Shown: positions 1-9,746, counted from the stretch's first letter. The stretch: DNA of 64,000 bases from CAVWXT01 sp963759115 (GCA_963759115.1 CAVWXT010000003.1:1-64000), one strand, 5' to 3'. Notes: a model not told the origin generated them from the letters alone. Numbers and translations: made by a program.

Positions 1-99
1 TGACACCCGATATGACACCTGATAGCAACTAAATAGTGGTTCCTTATACCTCGTAAGGATTGTCTCACCGCGAAGGCTTCGGCAAAAGAGGTTTTCCTG

Positions 100-527
100 G
101 CCACTAAGTCTACCTCAAAGCGAGTTGACCACAAGCCAGAGAAACCTCGCCAGGGCTTTCCGCTCTTCGGCACGCCACCCGCCGATGGGCAAAAAAGATT
201 AGAGGTAAACTACACTATTTTGGGCCTTGGAGCGATCCGGGAGTCGCACTGAATCGGCGGCTGGCATCCAAGAATGAATTTCTTGCCCGGCGCACGCCAC
301 ACGTAATGGGCGGCGAGGGCCCGACGATTCGCGACCTAGCAAACCACTTTCTGAGCCACAAACGGAGCCTTTTGAACACGGGAGAGTTGAACGATCGCAC
401 GTTTCAAGACTACCACGCCACGTGGGCCAGATTGGTCAAGGTCTTGGGACGATGCCGGCTTATTGATGATATCGTCGCTGAAGACTTCCTACGTTATCCC
501 TATCACCCGATTCGGCGCCGAGTATAA
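100..527 (+). pseudogene. Tyrosine recombinase/integrase, N-terminal remnant
   Basis: This reads as the N-terminal part of a planctomycete-type phage integrase. Frame at 306-527 contains TIRDLANHFLSHK, then GELNDRTFQDYHATWARLVK and a VAEDF segment, the pattern of the SAM-like core-binding domain. Upstream in the same frame the sequence gives KKIRGKLHYFGPW, the AP2-like arm-binding region common in these integrases. A further upstream piece (100-170) is in another frame, so there is an indel near 170. The catalytic domain with the R-H-R-Y residues is absent: after VAEDF the sequence diverges and stops. No intact downstream half lies in the window. I infer a dead, truncated integrase. Confidence 0.6.
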
Positions 528-561
528 TACACTGTTCCAGTCAACCCCTGGGTGACAAGAA

Positions 562-1935
562 GTGTACGGCTTTCTGCGACGCCCTGCGGCTCTTGCGGCT
601 CGACCTACAGACGGTGTGTTGGCCTTTTGCTTAGCCCAAGCGTTTGCGCCTGTGGAGAGAAGACGGTTCTGTGCAAATCGCGTCCGATCCGCCGCATCAG
701 AGGCGACGCGGGAGGTTTCGTGCCGGAAGGCGAGAGAGGAAACAGAAGATGTAGATCGTTGTCACTTCGTCCCAGGCGGAATCGCCAGCGTTCTCCAACT
801 GCTCTTGGCGATTTTGCTTCTGGCCGCTTCGGCCGCGCGGGCGGGCGAAGAGGCGTACTTCAGGAAGGCCGGTCGGGCAATGCCGAACTGAAGTACCTAG
901 GTGGTCTGCCGGTACTGGTCGTGGCCGGCACGCCCGACGAAATCGGCCGCCAGAAGGCTGCTCTGACCGCCGAAACGGTCAAGAAGCTGGCCGACTATCC
1001 CCGGCGGTTGCTGGAGCGGTCCGATCGCAAGGACCATCTGGCAAAGTGCCTGGAGGCGAGCAAGGAACTGGCGCCGCAGATTCCGGCCGATCATCGCGAC
1101 GAGATGCGGGCGTTTGCCAAACTGTCGGGAATCGACAGCGATTTGGGCGTCCTCGGCAACACCATGGTCGACGTCTATCGCGGCCAGTTGGGATGCTCCT
1201 CGCTGATCGTAGCTGCCGAGTATAGCGCCACGAAAGGCCCGCTGTTCGGCCGCAATCTCGACTTCTACACCCTGGGCATCCTCGACAAATACAGTCTGGT
1301 CACCGTTCATCGGCCCAAGGGGAAGCACGCCTTCGCGTCGGTCGGTTTTCCGGGCCTGTTCGGATGTCTTTCGGGCATGAACGACGCCGGCCTGGCCTTG
1401 GCGGTCCACGAAGTGTTTCTTTCTCGCGACGGCGCCCGATGTTCAACCCGCAGGGCGTGCCCTACATGTTCTGCATGCGGCGGATTCTTGAAGAGTGTGC
1501 CACGGTGGGGGACGCCGAGAAGCTGCTCCGCGCCACCCCACGGACCACGATCCTGAGCGTGGCTCTGTGCGACCGCGAGCGCAGCGTGGTGTTGGAGACG
1601 ACGCCGCAGAGCGTTGTGCCGCGTCACGGCAGCGCGGGAATTCTCGCCTGTACGAATCACTTCCGCAGCGACGACCTGGCGGTGTGGCCGGTGCCGGGAT
1701 TGTGCAACCGTTACCGGAAGTTGATTCAGAGCCGCAAGCTCGACCAGTTGGACGTCGCCGACGTGGCCAAGAAGCTGGACCAAGTGAACCTGGGGCGGCT
1801 CACGGTGCAGACGATGATCTTCGAACCGGCCGCTTTGAAGTTGCACTTGGCGGTCGGCTCGTGCCCTTCGTCAGCGCTGCCACTGACGCTCTTGGAACTC
1901 AAGCCGCTGTTCCGCCGCAGGGCGGATTTTAATCA
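562..1935 (+). CDS. C45-family autoproteolytic acyltransferase/hydrolase, secreted (two frameshifts)
   Basis: Ntn-hydrolase of the acyl-CoA:6-aminopenicillanate acyltransferase type (C45). A hydrophobic stretch VLQLLLAILLLAASAARAG (about 790-850) looks like a signal peptide. The mature part contains GQLGCSSLIVAA, where the Cys after Gly is the expected autoproteolytic nucleophile, followed by GPLFGRNLDFYTLG and GLFGCLSGMNDAGLALA, both typical of the family. Reading changes frame near 880 and again near 1432, yet homologous sequence continues through CNRYRKL and the C-terminus near 1930. The true start is unclear because no good ATG precedes the signal peptide. It converges on the VWA gene. 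The substrate cannot be inferred. Confidence 0.65.
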
Positions 1936-2715
1936 TCCGCTCGATCGGAATGGATTCCGTTCTCCGAGGCGGCTATGGGGCGGGTTTGGCGGCCGGCGCC
2001 CGGCGTTGTACTTCGAGATGTCGACGTACACGTAGCCGCCGCCGTTTTGCCGGGCGAGGTCGGCCAAAAAGCTCGCCTCGGCCGGCTTGGGGCCGGGACC
2101 GAACTCGATGGCGTTGATGATAATGCCGGCCGCCAGGTTTCGGATTTTCTCGAGTTGAGCCGCCGTCAGCTTCGGCTCGTCGGCGTCGGTGAGGAAGAAG
2201 ATCACGTCGGGCCGAAGACGGATGGCCAGGCGGACGGCTTCTTCGTGGTTCGTGCCCCCCTCGGCAGAGATCGACTCGATGAAGCGGACGGCCCGCTGCT
2301 TGTTCTGCTCGGTGGCGAAGGCCAGGTGGCCGGGCATGCCGCTGGGATTGAAGAGTTTCGCGTGTTCGTTGTAGTAGATGATCTGGAACTGGTGGACGGT
2401 ATCGAGATACTTGAGGCTTCGCAGCAGTTCGGCCTTGACGGCCCGCAACGAGTTTCGCCCGTCTCCGCCCATGCTCCCCGAGCGATCGAACACGTAAACG
2501 AACTTGTACCCCTCGCCCACGAGGCCGAAGAGACTGGTGCGGGCCTTGCCGCCCTCCTCCGGGGCGACGGAGAGGCCGAGCCCCTCCCACTGTTTCTGCG
2601 GCGCCGGCTCGGTTGGGGCGGCCTTCTCGGCGGCCGCTGCGGGGCCGAGCGTGCCGGCGGCAAGCACCAGGAACACACAGACTGTGAGACTGTGTGTTTT
2701 TGCGCGGAAACCGTC
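1933..2715 (-). CDS. Secreted VWA-domain protein
   Basis: Periplasmic or envelope protein with a von Willebrand factor A domain. After a hydrophobic leader ending near LGPAAAAEK, the domain starts at FVYVFDRSGSMGG, which carries the DxSxS part of the MIDAS metal site. GGTNHEEAV supplies the Thr and FFLTDADEP the Asp. Such domains bind partner proteins through a divalent cation. The start is uncertain: reading is disturbed within the leader, and the hairpin at 2731 begins immediately upstream, so the original start region or promoter may have been altered by that insertion. The partner protein is unknown. Confidence 0.6.
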   Translation of the reverse strand, partial: DGFRAKTHSLTVCVFLVLAAGTLGPAAAAEKAAPTEPAPQKQWEGLGLSVAPEEGGKARTSLFGLVGEGYKFVYVFDRSGSMGGDGRNSLRAVKAELLRSLKYLDTVHQFQIIYYNEHAKLFNPSGMPGHLAFATEQNKQRAVRFIESISAEGGTNHEEAVRLAIRLRPDVIFFLTDADEPKLTAAQLEKIRNLAAGIIINAIEFGPGPKPAEASFLADLARQNGGGYVYVDISKYNAGRRPPNPPHSRLGERNPFRSSG

Positions 2716-2730
2716 GCAAGAACCACTGTA

Positions 2731-2797
2731 GGAGGCGACTCCAGTCGCCGATGGCGTGGCGCAACACAGGGAACTCGGCGACTGGAGTCGCCTCCTA
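2731..2797. repeat. Hairpin repeat (MITE core) next to intron copy 1
   Basis: Inverted repeat with arms TAGGAGGCGACTCCAGTCGC and its complement, ending ...GAGTCGCCTCCTA. It has the same core as the MITEs at 13190, 39774, 42949 and 45820, but I see no clear terminal repeats or target duplication here. The group II intron starts at the base directly after the second arm. Confidence 0.75.
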
Positions 2798-3499
2798 GTG
2801 CGCTTGTGAGTGTATCGAATCAGCAAGGTGCAAGTCCTTGTCGAAATTGGGTTTGAACTTCGTAACCGAAAGTAACTGCGTCCTCGTGAGAGGGGGTGGA
2901 GAGCAACTGAAGGTGAACGGCTGGTCCGCAGGATGACGAACTCGATTCGGCCGGTTGTCGTGGCGAGCCTGCTAGGAAAAGGCGAAGCCCAAGTGACGCT
3001 GTGGTCCTCGCAAGGGATGCGGTCGGCAGACCGCGCGGTAAGCTCCGGGGGGAAACCAAACCAAGCCCCAGAGGCGGCAACAGGTGGTTGGAGGCGGAAC
3101 GGTCGGAAGGTTTGATACATGAAGCAAGGAGACCTGGGCGGGTACAAGGACGAAGTTCATTGTCCCTGATAAGGATACGAAGAATCGACCGCCCAGGAGT
3201 CAGAGCGTCCATACGAGCGAGGAAGCGGGGCAATGCCCGTCGAGCAAAGGGACGCAGGAAAGTGGATGAAACATGACGCACGGCCAAAACCACACCGTAC
3301 CGCGAGTGTCGGCAACGACTAGCCACGACGGACTGCGTCAGGCACACGTAACTTGGCTCAGATTGGCCGCACCGTCGATGTTGCATGTTGGTGGCCTTCC
3401 CGTGAAGGTCAGGGCCTTTCGCTTCTGCCGATCCCGAGAAGGAACCTTGTTTCCTTCCCGCGCTCGGTTCACCAATCCTCTACGAGGTAACACCACTAA

Positions 3500-4818
3500 G
3501 CGGCCGCGCACGGATAACTTGAACAAGTTTACTTGCGTGGTGAGAGCGTGTAGTTCCATTCGCCGTGGAACTTGTGATGTTTGAGACGCAGCTTTCTCAG
3601 TTGCTCGTCAGTGACTTTGATTTTGGTCGGATAATGGTTTGTGTCAATGGCCGCTTTCACAGTCAATCCCGTTCGCGTCTTCGTGTTGGCGATGAGATTC
3701 ACGATGACCTCAAGGCTGACCAGGGGGCGGGCACGCCAGTTCTTCGTGATGAAGCTGAACAGGCGATGCTCGATCTTGTTCCATTTGCTGGTGCCGGGTG
3801 GGAAATGACAAACGAACAGCTTGATGCCCAATTCGTCAGCCAACTCTTGCAGCGACACCTTCCACAACCGGTTGCGACTCCCGTTGCTGCCTCCGCCATC
3901 CGCTGTGATCAAAAGTTCGCGGGCGCGCGGAAATCGCTGCTGCCCCATTTCATTCCACCATCGACGGATACTGGGGACGGCAAACTGCGCTGTATCGTGA
4001 TCGATGCCGACGCTTACCCACCCTTCGTTCCGCAGCAGATCGTACACGCCGTAGAGAGCCGCCTTCCCCAACGACTTGATCAGGAAGTCGTAAACGCGCA
4101 CTTCTTCGGGCGTTCCCTGGGGGAACCATTCCCTCCCGCCATTCTTGAAATCGCCCACGTTTTCCTTCTTTTTGGCATCCACGGAAACCGCCGGTTGGCC
4201 GCGTTTCAAGAACCGCTGGACGCTCGCATTGATGTACTCGAACTGGGCATTGCGATCCGGATGCGACGATCCCTCCCGAGTCTTGCGGTTTGCCTGCAAG
4301 CTATAGTCCGCACGGTGCAACAATTTGGCCACGGTCCGTGCGCCGACCGGATGGCTTTGACGCGTCAGTTCCTCGGCCAAGTTGCGCGTGCTCTTACACG
4401 TCCAGCGCAACGGCGACTTGGGGTCGCCACGGGTCGTTGGTTCAATCAACGTTTCGAGTGCAGCCATCAGACCCGGATCGGTCTCTGTCAAGGACTTGTC
4501 ACCGCCACCCGGTCGTCGCACGCGACAGGCCGCAACCGCACGCTCTTTTTCAGGCAGTTCCAACTCATGAAGCGCGGCGGTGATCGTGGTACGAGACATT
4601 CCGCTGGCCTGCGAAACCGCTGTAATCCCACCCCAGCCGATATCACAGGCTTCTGCTGCCGCCCACTGTCGCCGTCGGCGTTCATCCAACTCCGGCTCCA
4701 GCAACCGATACTTGGCTTCAATCCGTGCAATTACCTGTGCATCCTGCATGCACACGTTATCACACAATGCAATGAACGCCACAATAGCAATTTGTTCAAG
4801 TTATCCGTGCGCGCTCTC
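3500..4818 (-). mobile_element. ISAzo13-type insertion sequence, 1319 bp
   Basis: Terminal inverted repeats of about 27 bp share CGCGCACGGATAACTTGAAC plus AA at the inner part. The direct repeat TAA flanks the element at 3497-3499 and 4819-4821 (CTAA is equally possible). The uninterrupted sequence CCACTAACCGG is seen in the other three intron copies, so the insertion point is certain. It encodes one transposase. Confidence 0.85.
3529..4749 (-). CDS. ISAzo13-family DDE transposase
   Basis: About 406 residues when started at MQDAQVIARIEAKYRLLEPE; an upstream in-frame start at 4782 is possible. The N-terminal part has a helix-turn-helix region around ITAVSQASGMSRTTI. The catalytic core shows VSVDAKKKENVGDF (first Asp), LLITADGGGSNGSRNRLWK (second Asp) and SKWNKIEHRLFSFI (Glu). 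This is the arrangement of the 'Rhodopirellula transposase DDE' family (ISAzo13). The reading frame is intact, so the element may still be active. It is nested within group II intron copy 1. Confidence 0.85.
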   Translation of the reverse strand: MQDAQVIARIEAKYRLLEPELDERRRRQWAAAEACDIGWGGITAVSQASGMSRTTITAALHELELPEKERAVAACRVRRPGGGDKSLTETDPGLMAALETLIEPTTRGDPKSPLRWTCKSTRNLAEELTRQSHPVGARTVAKLLHRADYSLQANRKTREGSSHPDRNAQFEYINASVQRFLKRGQPAVSVDAKKKENVGDFKNGGREWFPQGTPEEVRVYDFLIKSLGKAALYGVYDLLRNEGWVSVGIDHDTAQFAVPSIRRWWNEMGQQRFPRARELLITADGGGSNGSRNRLWKVSLQELADELGIKLFVCHFPPGTSKWNKIEHRLFSFITKNWRARPLVSLEVIVNLIANTKTRTGLTVKAAIDTNHYPTKIKVTDEQLRKLRLKHHKFHGEWNYTLSPRK

Positions 4819-4939
4819 TAACCGGAGAGCCGGATGCGGGAAATCCGCCAGTCCGGTTCGGAGGGAGGGGAGGCCGGGAACTTAACCGGCCTTCCCTACC
4901 CCTATCAAGGAATCACCGCCTCGCCGCGGGGCAGACTGT

Positions 4940-7900
4940 TCATGGCCTCTTCTCGTCTTTCTTTGCGTCCTTCCCGTCGGGCGAACGGCCCTGCAATTCG
5001 ATCGCCTTCTTCAACAGGGCCCTATACTTGGCGGCCGTGTCGGGGTTGCCATTCAGTTTGGGGTTGAGCGTCAACGGCGACTTGAGCACCTTTTCGGCCT
5101 GATTGGCCTTTTCCGTCGCCGTGGCTTTGTCTTTGTTCCTTTCGGCCTCATGTACGAGGCAGTTGGCGACGTTGTACATCACTTCGTAGTACTCGTCGGG
5201 CTTCTTCTTCAGCGGCTGAAGGCGGTTCCGCACCATGGCCCAATGGGCCACGGCCTCGTCGAACTTGGCCGGGTTCTTTTCCGCCCAAGCTTCCAGGATC
5301 TTCCCCTTCTCCATCAGGGGCTCCAAGGCGTTGGGGTTGTCCTTGACGAGTTGCTCCACCTGCTTCATTGCTTCGTCGAATTTCCCTTGTTCGCGAAGCA
5401 TCTTGGGCAGTTGCGTGCGAATGCGCGGCATGGCCTTTTCAGCGGCCTTGGCGAATTCCGTGTCGGTTTTCGTGCGATCGATGATCCTTTGGAAGAGTTG
5501 GCTGGCCTCGGCGGTCATGCCGACGGCGTTGAGAGTCTCGCCGAGGAAGATCATTCCCGGCAGCGAGAGTTCCTGCCGGTCCGCCAGTTTGAGCAAGATC
5601 TTGCGCAGCAAGTCCTGCACCGAATTCAACTTCACCTTGGCGGCATTGAGTTCCTGGTCCTTGGCGGTGCTCTCCAGTTCGGTCACGACGGCGCTGGCCT
5701 TCTTGCGCTCGTGGTCCAAACGGCTGGCAAAGATGATCAGCGCGTTGTTGACGTCGAGCGTGTCGGGGCCGAGGTCCATCAGCACGGCGCCGACCTCGCC
5801 GGCCTTGCCTAACTCGTTCAGTTCGCAATAGGCCCGGACGGCGCCCAGAAAGACGCGAAGCGTGGCATTGTCGAGGGATTGGGGCTTCTCGGCCTTGATG
5901 ATTTCGACCAGCGGCCGGTAGATCTCGGCGGCCTCTTTGGTCTCGCCGGCCTCCAGACGGATCTCGGCCAACAGGACCTGCGTTTCCAGATAGTGTTTCG
6001 GCAGGGGGCGGCCCGGTTCGACCTGCTTCTTGAGAGCTTCCAGGCCCGCATTGAGGCGTTCGACCGCCTTGGCGCGGTTGGCGTCCATTTGGCTGTTGAT
6101 GCGGGCGTCGTCGGGCCTCCCCCTTTCGGCAAGGTACAGCCCCGCATAGATTTGCCCCGCCTGGTACATTGCCATGGGATACCGTTCCGATTTCGGGTTC
6201 ACCCTTTCGAAGATGGCCAGCGCCTCGCTCGGCTGACCGTCGAAAAGCTTCGCCTGTGCCCGCGTCATGCGGGCGTCGTCGGCCTCGGGCTTATCGGGCC
6301 AATTCTTCTCGGTGAATTCGGCCAGTTTCACCAGCCTGTCGAGCGCGGCCGGTTTCTTGTCGGCGGAGGCTGCCTCGTAGAGGTTCCGGGCCGCGAACAG
6401 GCCCACGGCCGACGCCCTGGCGGCCGCCTCGCTCCCCTTCTTCGCGTTGCCTTCGTCGTCGCGGACTACCTTGCCCACCATCTCGACGCACTCGTTGAAC
6501 TTGCCCTTGATGTAAAGCTCCCGAGCAATCTCAAGTTGGGCGTTGTTGATGTCCTCTTGCACCTTGTCCATGCGGGAGGGATCCCTGGGGGAAGTCTTCG
6601 CCGCGAGTTTCAATGCCAGGTCGTACCACTCCAGGGCCTTGTTCCAATCGGAGACGCTCGCGCAGTCGTCGCCCATCCCGACCGCCTCGTCGAAGGTGCT
6701 GGCGGCAACTTTCCCTGCACCGGCCTTCGCTTGGCTGCTCGCCATCTTGAGGTCGTGCAGAAGTCGTCGCGCCACCGACTGGTACGGGCTGCGAACCGCG
6801 ACCATGTCGTTGAGGATTCGCATGGCTTCGCCGTTGAGCTTGGTCTTTTCCGTGGTCGAGGCCGTTGCCGCCCTCTTCGCCAGCGACCTGGCCAATTCCA
6901 GGGAAATACCCTGGTAACCGTCGGTGGGCTTGAACCGGCTGGAGGATTTCAACCAGGCCGTGGCCTCGGCAGCGAAGTCTTGCGGTTTCCGCTTGGCGAG
7001 GATGAGCAGACGGAAGTACTCGGCTTGGGCAACCAGGTCTTCCACCCAGGTGGGCACGTTGCCCTCTCCGGCGTCGGGACTGTAAACCAATATTTCGTTG
7101 TAGATTTCCAAGGCGGTTTCGGGATCGCCCAACTCGTCGCGCGTTTTGCCTTCCCACAGCTTGGCCTTCAAGCCGGTGTCCGAGCCGCGCAGCCGCTCGT
7201 GCTGGAAGACGGCGTTGAACGCCTGGGCGGCCTTCTTGAGCGCCGCAAGGTGACCGGCCGACTTCGGATCCGTGTAGGTCTGGGCAACGTAGTAATCGAT
7301 CAAGGCCAACTGGAGCTCGGCCTCCTGTAGGTTGGCGTCGGTCTGCTCGCGCGCCTCCGCCGTTGCGTCGCGGCGGCCGTTCTTCTTCGGCGTCGACTTC
7401 GCTGTCGACGGCGGCGGCAATTCGGCAAGCTTGGCCTTGAACCGTTTCTCGGCGTTCTCGATCTTCGTTCGCGCATCGGCCAAGGCGGCGCGGGCATCGG
7501 CGAGGTAGCTCTCGCACTGGGCCTTGTCTTTTCCCTCCGCGGCCTTTGCTTGCTGGATCAGTTGCAGGGCTTGCCTCGTCAAAAAGCTGGCCCACCCGGA
7601 CATGGCCGTGACGGCCTCCGGGTGGTCGGGCTTCTCCTTGATGAACTTGTCCAGGCATCGCTGCGACTCGGCCATCAACTGATCTCGGTCCTTCTCGTCG
7701 AAGGCCGCGGCGGCGGCGGCCCGGCAACTGTTCGACATCTCCAGGTCCCAAACATCCTGGATCTCGGGGGGCACCGCGCGTTGCTTTTCGAGCGATTTGA
7801 GGTATTCGATCGCCATGTCGCCATAGCCGTTGGCCTGTAGGGCGTGCAAGAACCGCAGCGGCGAGTCTTGGGCAAATAAGCTGGCGGCCCCCAATGCCAC

Positions 7901-7945
7901 AATGGCGGCGAGCAAGAGTGTCACAAAAGTTCGGACCAGTCTCAT
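4940..7945 (-). CDS. Large secreted TPR-repeat protein
   Basis: About 1000 residues. The start MRLVRTFVTLLLAAIVALGA gives a good signal peptide cleaved before QDSPLRF; an in-frame start 18 bases upstream is also possible. The rest is helical with tetratricopeptide-like repeats, for example ALEWYDLALKLAAK, YIKGKFNECVEMV, ALAIFERVNPKSERYPMAMY and KFDEAMKQVEQLVKDNPN. It is the last gene of the minus-strand ExbB/ExbD cluster, 55 bp after the toroid gene. A TPR protein at this place is usual in planctomycetes. It is likely periplasmic and may act as a scaffold for the cluster's machine; that role is inference. Confidence 0.8.
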   Translation of the reverse strand: MRLVRTFVTLLLAAIVALGAASLFAQDSPLRFLHALQANGYGDMAIEYLKSLEKQRAVPPEIQDVWDLEMSNSCRAAAAAAFDEKDRDQLMAESQRCLDKFIKEKPDHPEAVTAMSGWASFLTRQALQLIQQAKAAEGKDKAQCESYLADARAALADARTKIENAEKRFKAKLAELPPPSTAKSTPKKNGRRDATAEAREQTDANLQEAELQLALIDYYVAQTYTDPKSAGHLAALKKAAQAFNAVFQHERLRGSDTGLKAKLWEGKTRDELGDPETALEIYNEILVYSPDAGEGNVPTWVEDLVAQAEYFRLLILAKRKPQDFAAEATAWLKSSSRFKPTDGYQGISLELARSLAKRAATASTTEKTKLNGEAMRILNDMVAVRSPYQSVARRLLHDLKMASSQAKAGAGKVAASTFDEAVGMGDDCASVSDWNKALEWYDLALKLAAKTSPRDPSRMDKVQEDINNAQLEIARELYIKGKFNECVEMVGKVVRDDEGNAKKGSEAAARASAVGLFAARNLYEAASADKKPAALDRLVKLAEFTEKNWPDKPEADDARMTRAQAKLFDGQPSEALAIFERVNPKSERYPMAMYQAGQIYAGLYLAERGRPDDARINSQMDANRAKAVERLNAGLEALKKQVEPGRPLPKHYLETQVLLAEIRLEAGETKEAAEIYRPLVEIIKAEKPQSLDNATLRVFLGAVRAYCELNELGKAGEVGAVLMDLGPDTLDVNNALIIFASRLDHERKKASAVVTELESTAKDQELNAAKVKLNSVQDLLRKILLKLADRQELSLPGMIFLGETLNAVGMTAEASQLFQRIIDRTKTDTEFAKAAEKAMPRIRTQLPKMLREQGKFDEAMKQVEQLVKDNPNALEPLMEKGKILEAWAEKNPAKFDEAVAHWAMVRNRLQPLKKKPDEYYEVMYNVANCLVHEAERNKDKATATEKANQAEKVLKSPLTLNPKLNGNPDTAAKYRALLKKAIELQGRSPDGKDAKKDEKRP

Positions 7946-8000
7946 ACGGCGTAGCTCATCCAAGACAGCAAGGGGGGTATTCGGGAGGGTGATACGAAGT

Positions 8001-9746
8001 TCAGCCTTCTTTCACCGGTGGATCGTCGGTGGGCTTCTCGGCCGGGGCGGCCGGCGCGGTTGGAGCGGCCGGGGCGGCGTTGCCGCTCTCCTTGTCGAGT
8101 TTGTAGAGCGGCAGGTAGCGGTAATACACTTCCAGTGTCAACGCCGAGAGACTGGTCTGCAGCACCCGGCCGGCCCGCGCTCCCCAGAGGTCGTTTCTCG
8201 GGTCCCAGCTTCCCATGGCACAGCCGTCCCTGCACTGCGTGTCGATCAACAGCTTCCGCATCTTGCGGTTCCAGGTGTCCCAATCGGGGCCAGGCTGATT
8301 GTGCAGCACCTGAGTGGCATAGTACCAATAGTAGATATTCGAGTTGCCCGAAGCTGAGGGCAGGTTCTGCATAAGATAGGCGGTTCCATCGACCATCGCC
8401 GGATCGGTCCGCGGCACGCCCAGATATTCGTAGCAGAGCAGGCCGACGGCCGGCAGCGTAACGGTGCTGCCGGGGTTTGGGTATTCGCTCCGATGGACGT
8501 ACCCGAAGCGTCCTCCCCCGGTGGTTTCCCCTAGCGGCCCCGAGGAGACCGATTCGAGGAACGCCTTGGCCCTTTCGAATACGTCCCGCCTTACGTTCAA
8601 GTAGGCCATATCGCCGCTCTTGAGCGCCATGACTTGCCAGCCGGTGACAGACGTGTCGCCCGCGGTCTTGGGGATGTATCGCCATCCGCCGCCATTGGGA
8701 TCTTGGGCCTCCACAATATAGTCCAACGCGGCCTGCGCGGCCTTGCCCACCCTCTGGTCGCTGGTCATGCCGTAGCACTCGCACAAGGCAATCGAGGTCA
8801 GGCCGTGCTCATACATTGATTCGCTGCCGACAAAACTGCCGTCGGGCTTCTGCTTCCCAATCAGGTAGTTGATGCCGGCACTGATGGCCTGCCTGTAGGG
8901 GCCCTTGGACTCATGGGTTTGTCCAGCGGCCAGGAAGGGGAGCAACCCTAGCGCCGTGCCCGCAATATCGTACGCCTTGGCCGCCGTCCCGGTGCATGCG
9001 GTGCCCTTGCAGCGAGCCGTGAATCCACCCATGCTCCAACTTCCATCGGTCGACTGGTGGCGGGCGAGCCAGTGCAGCGCGCCGGCAACGGCCCGCTCCG
9101 ATTGCCGCGTGCCGCCGCCGCTGAAGAGCATGGCCTTGCGGCTGCCCGTGCTGCGGCCGCCGAACCCCAGACGGCCGTCGCCCAGGCTCTCGCCTACGCC
9201 TCCCTTGCCCCGCAGGGCCGGGCCGGCCCCGATCCCCTTGATTTCGAAGCCCCCAATGCCTCCCAGGTTCGGCTGGTTGGTGGTGAGGGCCTTGCTCAGT
9301 CCGCCCCCCTCGGAAAACACGGGATTGTCATCGTGATATACCGCCTCCTGGGCCATCTGGCCAGGCTTCTCCAGCGTCAGGGTCTCGGTATTCAATTCGG
9401 TAGGGTCTTCCGGCGTCTCGCCCAACTCGAAGGGCTTGATCTCTGGCGGCGCTTCCTTGGGTTGATTGAGGTCTGCCTCGCTGAAGCTCGGGGCGTTATC
9501 GACGATCGCCACGACCGCGCCGCTGCCCACCAACGCCAGCGAACAGACCAAGACCATGTGGAACACAAAGCTGCAAAGCCACCAGGGGCCCTCTTCCTGG
9601 ATCCAAATCTGCACCAGCGCCGCAATGTCGGTCCCGGCCGGCGCCGGCGGCGCCTCGACGGGCATCGCCATGGCCTTGGCCGTCTGACTGGCCTTCGTCG
9701 CCGCCTTGTTTCCTGCCGCTTGTTGGGGTGTCTTTTGTTGGCTCAT
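8001..9746 (-). CDS. Toroid-repeat (prenyltransferase/squalene-cyclase-like) protein with TonB/TolA-like anchor
   Basis: 581 residues. Residues about 1-50 are cytoplasmic and rich in Ala and Lys. One transmembrane helix follows, CSFVFHMVLVCSLALVG, in which Ser-x3-His matches the motif that couples TonB and TolA to their ExbB/TolQ motor. Next comes an acidic, Pro-rich linker (KEAPPEIKPFELGETPEDPT) and a Gly-rich stretch. From about residue 215 there are alpha/alpha-toroid repeats of the squalene-hopene cyclase type, such as ALHWLARHQSTDGSW, YLIGKQKPDGSF and YIVEAQDPNGGGWRY. I see no DxDD cyclase motif. It lies between a two-TM protein and the TPR protein in the ExbB/ExbD cluster. I infer an energy-coupled envelope protein. 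Confidence 0.8.
   Translation of the reverse strand: MSQQKTPQQAAGNKAATKASQTAKAMAMPVEAPPAPAGTDIAALVQIWIQEEGPWWLCSFVFHMVLVCSLALVGSGAVVAIVDNAPSFSEADLNQPKEAPPEIKPFELGETPEDPTELNTETLTLEKPGQMAQEAVYHDDNPVFSEGGGLSKALTTNQPNLGGIGGFEIKGIGAGPALRGKGGVGESLGDGRLGFGGRSTGSRKAMLFSGGGTRQSERAVAGALHWLARHQSTDGSWSMGGFTARCKGTACTGTAAKAYDIAGTALGLLPFLAAGQTHESKGPYRQAISAGINYLIGKQKPDGSFVGSESMYEHGLTSIALCECYGMTSDQRVGKAAQAALDYIVEAQDPNGGGWRYIPKTAGDTSVTGWQVMALKSGDMAYLNVRRDVFERAKAFLESVSSGPLGETTGGGRFGYVHRSEYPNPGSTVTLPAVGLLCYEYLGVPRTDPAMVDGTAYLMQNLPSASGNSNIYYWYYATQVLHNQPGPDWDTWNRKMRKLLIDTQCRDGCAMGSWDPRNDLWGARAGRVLQTSLSALTLEVYYRYLPLYKLDKESGNAAPAAPTAPAAPAEKPTDDPPVKEG

Larger units (their letters stand above)
2798..4905 (+). mobile_element. 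Group II intron copy 1, ORF-less, interrupted by an IS
   Basis: The 5' end is GTGCGC and the 3' end CCCCTAT, as in group II introns (GUGYG...AY). Without the inserted IS and one copy of its target duplication the length is 786 bp, identical to copies 2 and 3. Domain V lies near the 3' end (4823-4857), with an AGC triad in its 5' strand. The domain VI candidate follows, with an unpaired A eight bases from the 3' end. At 2973-2977 TAGGA could pair as EBS1 with the exon bases TCCTA just upstream of the 5' splice site. No reverse transcriptase is encoded, so mobility would need a maturase in trans. The IS sits between the main body and domain V and should abolish splicing of this copy. Confidence 0.8.

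Noticed and set aside
524..530. TATAAT-like box after the integrase remnant
   Set aside because: No matching -35 box at a suitable distance and no good start codon downstream.
2820..3386. Open frames of 60-190 residues inside the intron, repeated at 13419, 43058 and elsewhere
   Set aside because: They lie within the ribozyme in both orientations, have no domain or ribosome-binding site, and are conserved only because the intron copies are nearly identical.
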